Source of the DNA: Haliclystus octoradiatus | Taxonomy: Eukaryota; Cnidaria; Staurozoa; Stauromedusae; Haliclystidae | Reading direction: 5' to 3' | Length of the DNA stretch: 64,000 nt | Assembly (NCBI GenBank): GCA_916610825.1 | Contig: OU744448.1 | Coordinates: forward strand, 3,759,465-3,823,464 | Shown here: piece by piece, positions 58,834-64,000 of the stretch | Position numbering within the stretch: position 1 is the first letter of the stretch | How the letters are laid out: every line of letters starts with the position of its first letter | The notes under the pieces: generated by a model | Seen by the model: only the letters and a program-made list of their open reading frames with translations | Databases searched by the model: none | What the model was told of the DNA's origin: nothing | Translations under genes and position numbers: made by a program

Positions 58834-58878
58834 AGCGAGATTCTAAGCAGCAACTTATTTTACTCGCAGTGCCAATTT

Positions 58879-59040
58879 TGTCATATAGCACAATAGAATA
58901 ATAGTAGATACTGTTCGTACGACAGCTAGCGAGAATCTGATCTCAAACATACAATGCGTCTAGCTTAATGCTATCTGTGATTACGTATAACATGATATTG
59001 AGGTTAATTACAAACTGAGGTTAAAGTACGTTATATCACA
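58879..59040 (-). repeat. Gypsy 5' LTR (162 bp)
   Basis: TG...CA ends, flanked on the right by target duplication TTCCC. Confidence 0.85.
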
Positions 59041-59091
59041 TTCCCAAATGGTAAAACATTTGAATTGTAAATGACAGAAAGTGCCATGTTA

Positions 59092-59195
59092 AGGCCCCAG
59101 TTACACGATGCCGTATTGACAGCGCACCGCCTCAGCTTTCGTATCGGATAGGGGTTTGAGTTACACGACGCCGCTCGAATACGATACGTGTAGCG
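59092..59195. repeat. Half of a Harbinger-like MITE
   Basis: GGCCCCAGTTACACGATGCC, preceded by TTAA, looks like a PIF/Harbinger-type terminus with a TAA target. A similar GTTACACGACGCCG block repeats inside. The other end is not seen before the BEL element starts, so BEL/Pao probably inserted into it. Confidence 0.4.
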
Positions 59196-59806
59196 AACGC
59201 GAGGATGACTATAAATTGAAACCGCCGTTGAATGTCGACTGGATTACTATTTTATTAGAATTCACTAAACAATGAAAAATACAAGGAATTAATACTATAA
59301 GCTGCACATATAACTAACAAGGTATTACATACAACAATGAATTAAAGTCTTACATCGGTGAGCTTTTCTCCAACGGTAGTTGATTGAGATTGATATCGAT
59401 TGTTACTGTTTCTTTGCTATATTTGTAACGGCATCGACGACTACATTTCACTATATCTAAAGATTACAATATTACATGCAGCTTTTATAACAATTTTGAG
59501 ACTAAACTATTTGCTTACGTTACATTTTATAATAATACAATTGTTACGCTATGGGAAATTTGTGCTTTCAATGCATATATTTTTACAATTATATGACTTA
59601 CAAATCATTTATTATTGTTTTCATTTTGCTACGGTCATCTTGAATTTTGCTGTATCATATTATCATGACGTAATCTATTCACGTGGTTAAATAAGTCTAA
59701 ATATAAGTTTATAATGTCATTCTTTTTATAGTTCTTTTTCGAAGTATTTTATTATTTACAATTCAAAACACACCCCGCCATGGAAACCGTTGTTTTCAAC
59801 ATTTCA

Positions 59807-61126
59807 TCAATATTGTTCCTTTGGCAGCAAAAGACATAACTTTGTAACGGGACGTTTGTATTCGCCATTCTGCGTTTTGACAATTGCGCTTCTTACAAGT
59901 CCATCTTTTCCTGGAAACGTCTCTGTAACTTTACCCATACTCCATTTGCCTCTTGGTATATTTCTCTCCATAAGTAACACAACATCTCCAACTTTCATCG
60001 ACCTAGATTCTTTAATCCATTTCTTTCGACCAATGATAGTTGGTACATAATCTACTATCCACTTTTTCCAAAACAGATTGATCGTGCTTTGAACAAATTC
60101 GTATCTCTTTGATGGTGAAGGCGAGTCATCGAATGGTCCTTGTGGCACTGCTGCACTTGCTCTTCCTAGTAATATATGATTTGGTGTCAAATACGTCCCA
60201 TCGTTGGGATCAGATGACATTGGTGATAATGGTCTTGAATTAACTAAATTCTCTATTTCACAAAGGTATGTGCATAACTCTTCATGCGTTAGCACTTTGT
60301 TGCCAATACTCGACTTCATGGACTTTTTTACCGACTTTACCATTGATTCGACCACTCCTCCGTGATGGGGTGCCTCTGGGGTGTTGAATCTCCATACCAT
60401 TTTATTTTCTGCCGCAAAATCCATCAGCTCCTTTTTGTTCCATCCCTCAATCATCGTTTTCAATTCCTTTTCTGCGCCAACAAAATTGCTACCATTGTCG
60501 GATACTATCAGTGATGGCTGTCCTCTTCTGGAATAGAATCGACGAAGTACTTGCAGGAACGCCTGTGTTGACATGTCTGAAGATGCTTCGATGTGTATAG
60601 CCCTTGTGCTGAGACATGTGAAAATCGCCCCATACCTCTTCTGTCTTCTTGTACGAATTCCCATTTTGACAATGATCGGTCCAAAATAATCAACAGCAAC
60701 ATTGTAAAATGGCGGCGTAAATGGCATAATTCTGAATTCTGGTAAATCAGCCATCTTCTGCAGTTGCACTTGTTCTCTCAGACGTCTACATGTTATGCAT
60801 TGGTTGACGATGGACTTCGAAAGTGTTCTACCATTGACAATCCAAAAGTACAGCCTGGAATCAGCCAGTGTTCGTTCAACTCCACAGTGGTTGGTCTTGT
60901 TGTGATGGTCTTTCATGATTAATCTGCTAATCCAGTTACGACGAGGCAAGATAATTGGATGCTTCTGATCATACGGTAAGCAATTTGCATTTTCCAATCG
61001 TCCTCCAACTCTGATTAACCCTTTTTCGTCAACAAATGGTGTCAGTTGCTCGTAGTTGCCATTCTCTAGTTGTTGAAACATCTCTGCTTGAACAGTCTTC
61101 AGTAGGTAGTCTTCTGCATTTGCCAA
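59807..61126 (-). CDS. pol: BEL/Pao integrase part of Pol (439 codons after a stop)
   Basis: Continues in the same frame as the ORF upstream, separated by one TAA at 61,135-61,133, so it is the C-terminal part of one polyprotein. An N-terminal zinc-binding region has LIRVGGRLENANC, HPIILPRRNWISRLIM, DHHNKTNHCGVERTL and QCITCRR. The integrase core carries the acids in VAVDYFGPI, IVSDNGSNFVGA and GVVESMVKSVKKSM. A DUF5641-like end (MKVGDVVLLMERNIPRGKW) follows, with GKVTETFPGKDGLVRSAIVK. The first residue shown is a TTG codon, so no independent start is implied. Confidence 0.9.
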   Translation of the reverse strand: MANAEDYLLKTVQAEMFQQLENGNYEQLTPFVDEKGLIRVGGRLENANCLPYDQKHPIILPRRNWISRLIMKDHHNKTNHCGVERTLADSRLYFWIVNGRTLSKSIVNQCITCRRLREQVQLQKMADLPEFRIMPFTPPFYNVAVDYFGPIIVKMGIRTRRQKRYGAIFTCLSTRAIHIEASSDMSTQAFLQVLRRFYSRRGQPSLIVSDNGSNFVGAEKELKTMIEGWNKKELMDFAAENKMVWRFNTPEAPHHGGVVESMVKSVKKSMKSSIGNKVLTHEELCTYLCEIENLVNSRPLSPMSSDPNDGTYLTPNHILLGRASAAVPQGPFDDSPSPSKRYEFVQSTINLFWKKWIVDYVPTIIGRKKWIKESRSMKVGDVVLLMERNIPRGKWSMGKVTETFPGKDGLVRSAIVKTQNGEYKRPVTKLCLLLPKEQY

Positions 61127-61132
61127 TTCATC

Positions 61133-64000
61133 TTAGATCAGAGGTCCTTTTGAAGCATTCTTGTTCTTTAAACTTTTGCAAAACCTCTGTACATATGCTG
61201 TTACCCTTTTCAGTCTTTTCCAGTTACTGAACTTGTTGACATCTATAATGCTTTCTTCTTGTATAATTACTGTACATGTGATGACCTTTTTTCTTTTCTC
61301 GATGTCTTGATCTTGGTCTTCAAGTCTTGTGGGCTGCATATCACCAGGCCATTGATCTTTAGGTTTCGTTAGGAAATCTGGTCCTTTCAGCCATCTCCCT
61401 TCCAATTCATTTGTTGTTATGCCTCTTGAGCCATCATCTGCACTGTTTTCTTCTGAAGGGCAATGTCTCCAATCTGATGGTATTGAATCACTTTGTATTT
61501 CTCCCACTCTTACTGCCACGAATGGTTTGTATTGTCTTGATTGACTCTTTATCCATGAAAGGACTATACTGCTGTCACTCCAGTAGTTTGTTTGTAAAAT
61601 ATCTAGTCTTGTTTCTTTTCTGATGGTTTTGGCCAATCTTGTCCCCAGAACAGCTGCTTGCAATTCAAGTCTTGGTATTGTTAATTGTTTAAGTGGTGCA
61701 ACTCTTGTCTTTGCTGCAATGAATCTGACATCTATCTTCTTTGTTGTTCTGTCTTCACTTCTAAGGTAGGCACAGGTAGAGAACGCTTCTTGGCTTGCAT
61801 CACAAAATACATGTAATTCCATGATTGCTGAATTTGATTCTTCTGGTGTTAAGCATCTTGGTATTTTGACATTTTCTAATTTCTCTATGTCCAGCAGCAG
61901 TTGTTCCCAGATCTTCTGGTGTTCTTCTGAGACAACATCATCCCATTTGTAGCCTGTGCTCCAAAGTACTTGCATCAACAGTTTGCCTCTCACCAACATA
62001 GCTGCTGCAATACCAATAGGATCAAAGATCTTTGCTATTTGGCTCAGAATCTCCCTCTTGGTCCAGTTGCCTTCCTTCTTCGATTGTTTAATTCTGAATG
62101 TCATGGTGTCATCTCTTGAATTCCAAATTGTTCCAAGGATCTTTTCTTGTTGTTGGTCAATTTCTTTTTCATCCTGTCCTTCACTTTGTTCACTCTTCAA
62201 TTCAGGGCAGTTTGTGACCCATTCCTTTAGTGGAAATCCTCCTCTTTGTAACACTTCTTCAATGTCACTGGCCAGTTGTGGTACATCTTCTGTAGCTTGA
62301 ACTGAGTCGCATATGTCGTCTACGTATGTATTCCTTTGGATGGTTTCAGCTGCCTTTGGAAATTCTCCTTTGCTGTCTTCTGCTGTTTTCCAAAGTACAG
62401 TTTGGGCCATGGCTGGTGCTGGCTTGTCTCCAAATGGCACTCTCAAAATCATGTAGACATCAGGTGGCTTTGTGGTGTCCAAGTTCCTCCAAAGGTATCG
62501 ATGCATGTGTTGATCTTTTTCAGGTAACTTTATTTGATTGAACATTTTCGATATATCATTGCACAATGCCCATTTGTTTTCTCTAAATCTCAAGATGATG
62601 CCAAATAATGAATTGAGTAAATCTGGTCCTTTGTATAAGGCATCATTGAGGCTTGTTTCTTGGTATGTTGCCGATGAGTCAAAAACAATTCTCAGTGGTG
62701 TTGATGGCTTGTCGTGACGAAGGACACCATGGTGTGGGATGTAGTTAATCGGCCCGTTGTGTGAATCAATTTCTTTTTGCGTCAATTTTCTTGAGAATCC
62801 AAGTTCTTCGTTCTTCATTATTTGTGCGTCATAGTTGTTTGCTAGTTTGTTGTCTTTCATCAGTTTCTTTTCAGTTGAGATCAATCTTCTATATGCCAAG
62901 TCGTAGTTGTTAGGCAAAGTAGTTGGAGGCTGTTTCCATGGTAACCCAATTTGATACCTTTCATCAAGCTTTTTACAACTTTCCTTCAGTAGAACTGCAG
63001 CGTGCTTGTCATCTGGAGAACCAATCAATGAAGGGTCGCAGTTGCACGGTGTGGACTTCACTCCAAAGCTCTCCGTCTCCCAAAATGCCTTTATGTTGAT
63101 GCTTTCTTCAGCCAATGAAACCGTGTTAGTTGATGCAGTGGAACATTGGATGTCATCATCATCTGTCTTCTTGTTGGCACTTCCTAGCAGTACCCATCCC
63201 AATGGGGTCATCATTGCAACTGGCATCCCTGGTTGACCTCTTCTCACTTCACCGACCAGTAGGTGTGCTTGATCCACGCCAAGTAGTACATCAATAGGGC
63301 CAGGTGAGTATGACAGGACAACGTCTTCCAGGTGCTGGTAGTTCTTTATGTTATCTTTTTGCATGTGCCCAACATCTGCACAGATTTTGTCGAGTTCAAC
63401 AGCTGTCACTTTATGTTTTTTGCCATCCCCATTGATTGCTTCGATGATAAAATCAATTTTTCTTGACATCTGCTTTTTCTGATCACCACTAACCACTGAC
63501 AAGTTTATGAAAGTTTCTTTTCCTTCCAGGCCAAGGGACTCAGCAAAACCTTTCCTAACCAATGAAATCTGCGAACCACTATCGATCAGAAGATTTGCCT
63601 TTCTTGTGATACCATTGTTGCCATTGACTTTCACTTGCAATACCGGTAATGTATTCTTATTCTGGGTGTTTGTTGTGGCATGTGCAGCTGCTGATTCCTT
63701 GTGTAGGGCTTCATGGTGAGTCTTGCTGCATTGCTCTTTACCACATGTTCTTTTGCCTCTACAATCTCTGGCTGAGTGTCCATACTTTAAGCAACTGAAA
63801 CATGCTCTACCTTCTTTGACCATCTGCCATCTGTCATCTACATTTGCTTCTAAGAATTGTGGACAGTCAGTAATTACATGCTCTTCTTTACATACCATAC
63901 ATACTTTCTTTTTTTGAGGTTTCTCGTTTGATTGAGTGACGTTTGTTGCTGCTGATTGCTTTGGTCTTTGAGGCTCTAGAGAATATGCTTGTGATTTGAC
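61133..64000 (-). CDS. pol: BEL/Pao Gag end, protease, RT and RNase H (open at the window edge)
   Basis: The frame is open from 64,000 to a TAA at 61,133; no start is visible. From the ATG at 63,898: zinc knuckles (CMVCKEEHVITDC just around the ATG, CFSCLKYGHSARDC at 33-46), then CGKEQCSKTHH. The aspartic protease has LLIDSGSQISLV near 105. A DUF1758-like stretch with IDVLLGVDQAHLLVGE follows. RT carries RIVFDSSA, LCNDISKMFNQIKL, LRVPFGDKPAPAMAQ and the catalytic YVDD in NTYVDDICDSV. The Peptidase_A17/RNase H region has FCDASQEAFSTCAY, TIPRLELQAAVLG and YWSDSSIVLSWI. No other break is visible. Confidence 0.92.
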   Translation of the reverse strand, partial: VKSQAYSLEPQRPKQSAATNVTQSNEKPQKKKVCMVCKEEHVITDCPQFLEANVDDRWQMVKEGRACFSCLKYGHSARDCRGKRTCGKEQCSKTHHEALHKESAAAHATTNTQNKNTLPVLQVKVNGNNGITRKANLLIDSGSQISLVRKGFAESLGLEGKETFINLSVVSGDQKKQMSRKIDFIIEAINGDGKKHKVTAVELDKICADVGHMQKDNIKNYQHLEDVVLSYSPGPIDVLLGVDQAHLLVGEVRRGQPGMPVAMMTPLGWVLLGSANKKTDDDDIQCSTASTNTVSLAEESINIKAFWETESFGVKSTPCNCDPSLIGSPDDKHAAVLLKESCKKLDERYQIGLPWKQPPTTLPNNYDLAYRRLISTEKKLMKDNKLANNYDAQIMKNEELGFSRKLTQKEIDSHNGPINYIPHHGVLRHDKPSTPLRIVFDSSATYQETSLNDALYKGPDLLNSLFGIILRFRENKWALCNDISKMFNQIKLPEKDQHMHRYLWRNLDTTKPPDVYMILRVPFGDKPAPAMAQTVLWKTAEDSKGEFPKAAETIQRNTYVDDICDSVQATEDVPQLASDIEEVLQRGGFPLKEWVTNCPELKSEQSEGQDEKEIDQQQEKILGTIWNSRDDTMTFRIKQSKKEGNWTKREILSQIAKIFDPIGIAAAMLVRGKLLMQVLWSTGYKWDDVVSEEHQKIWEQLLLDIEKLENVKIPRCLTPEESNSAIMELHVFCDASQEAFSTCAYLRSEDRTTKKIDVRFIAAKTRVAPLKQLTIPRLELQAAVLGTRLAKTIRKETRLDILQTNYWSDSSIVLSWIKSQSRQYKPFVAVRVGEIQSDSIPSDWRHCPSEENSADDGSRGITTNELEGRWLKGPDFLTKPKDQWPGDMQPTRLEDQDQDIEKRKKVITCTVIIQEESIIDVNKFSNWKRLKRVTAYVQRFCKSLKNKNASKGPLI

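Larger units (their letters stand above)
54804..59040 (-). mobile_element. Decayed Ty3/Gypsy element with both LTRs (minus strand)
   Basis: LTRs at 54,804-54,969 and 58,879-59,040, both TGTCATATA...TCACA. The 5-bp target duplication TTCCC lies at 54,799-54,803 and 59,041-59,045. On the minus strand the 5' LTR is followed by TTGGCACTGCGAG (primer-binding site), and the polypurine tract AAACGGGGAAGT precedes the 3' LTR. The LTRs differ at roughly one site in ten, so the insertion is old, in line with its broken ORFs. The primer-binding site resembles that of the gypsy element at 36.8 kb. Confidence 0.87.
59190..64000 (-). mobile_element. BEL/Pao LTR retrotransposon, truncated by the window edge
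   Basis: Minus-strand element. The polypurine tract CATGGCGGGG is followed directly by TGTGTTTTGAATTG at about 59,774, which starts a 3' LTR running down to roughly 59,190. The LTR's far end is uncertain. Pol spans 59,807 to the window edge with a single in-frame stop. The 5' LTR and N-terminal Gag lie outside. Confidence 0.85.

Overview
The window is AT-rich metazoan nuclear DNA. Coding exons are short, bounded by GT..AG sites and joined in phase across kilobase-scale introns. Most of the rest is animal-type mobile DNA: DIRS, Penelope-like, BEL/Pao, Ty3/Gypsy, APE-type LINEs, a tRNA-derived SINE and many TIR elements. A marine invertebrate, perhaps an ascidian or other invertebrate deuterostome, is my best guess, but nothing read here fixes the taxon.

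One large host gene on the minus strand occupies 17,079-54,434. I could join 14 exons with every phase matching and the frame open through to a stop, giving 1,047 residues. The 5' end lies beyond the right edge. In order the product has an EGF-like module, a cadherin-type repeat, about five ~150-residue beta-sandwich-like repeats, and a C-terminal stretch of short W/VYG-type repeats resembling tectonin-like propeller blades. A second host gene may start on the minus strand near 1,639; two in-phase exons are visible and the rest lies off the left edge.

Left of the main gene (1-16.8 kb): a one-ended copy of a foldback-type repeat (2.7 kb), LINE debris, a decayed Penelope-like element with GIY-YIG remnants and an inverted partial copy (5.7-8.3 kb), a very young 1,374-bp LTR element with a single unfamiliar 213-codon ORF (9.05-10.43 kb), and an apparently intact DIRS-like tyrosine-recombinase retrotransposon (12,251-16,785) whose terminal and internal complementary repeats can all be read.

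Inside the main gene the introns carry nested insertions: a foldback element with tandem-repeat arms (19.2-20.9 kb); an element with a 9-bp target duplication holding two further TIR elements, each with its own target duplication (30.16-32.81 kb); a Ty3/Gypsy element (36.8-45.9 kb) whose right LTR is split by a LINE with eight ~200-bp 5' monomers and an intact 1,044-codon endonuclease-RT ORF; a CR1/Jockey-like LINE fragment (49.9-51.5 kb); and a 382-bp near-palindrome just upstream of an exon.

Right of the gene's first visible exon: a decayed minus-strand Ty3/Gypsy element with both LTRs and a 5-bp duplication (54,804-59,040), then a minus-strand BEL/Pao element (from about 59.19 kb to beyond the edge) with long ORFs and one in-frame stop. 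There is no rRNA gene, no convincing functional tRNA gene and no CRISPR array.
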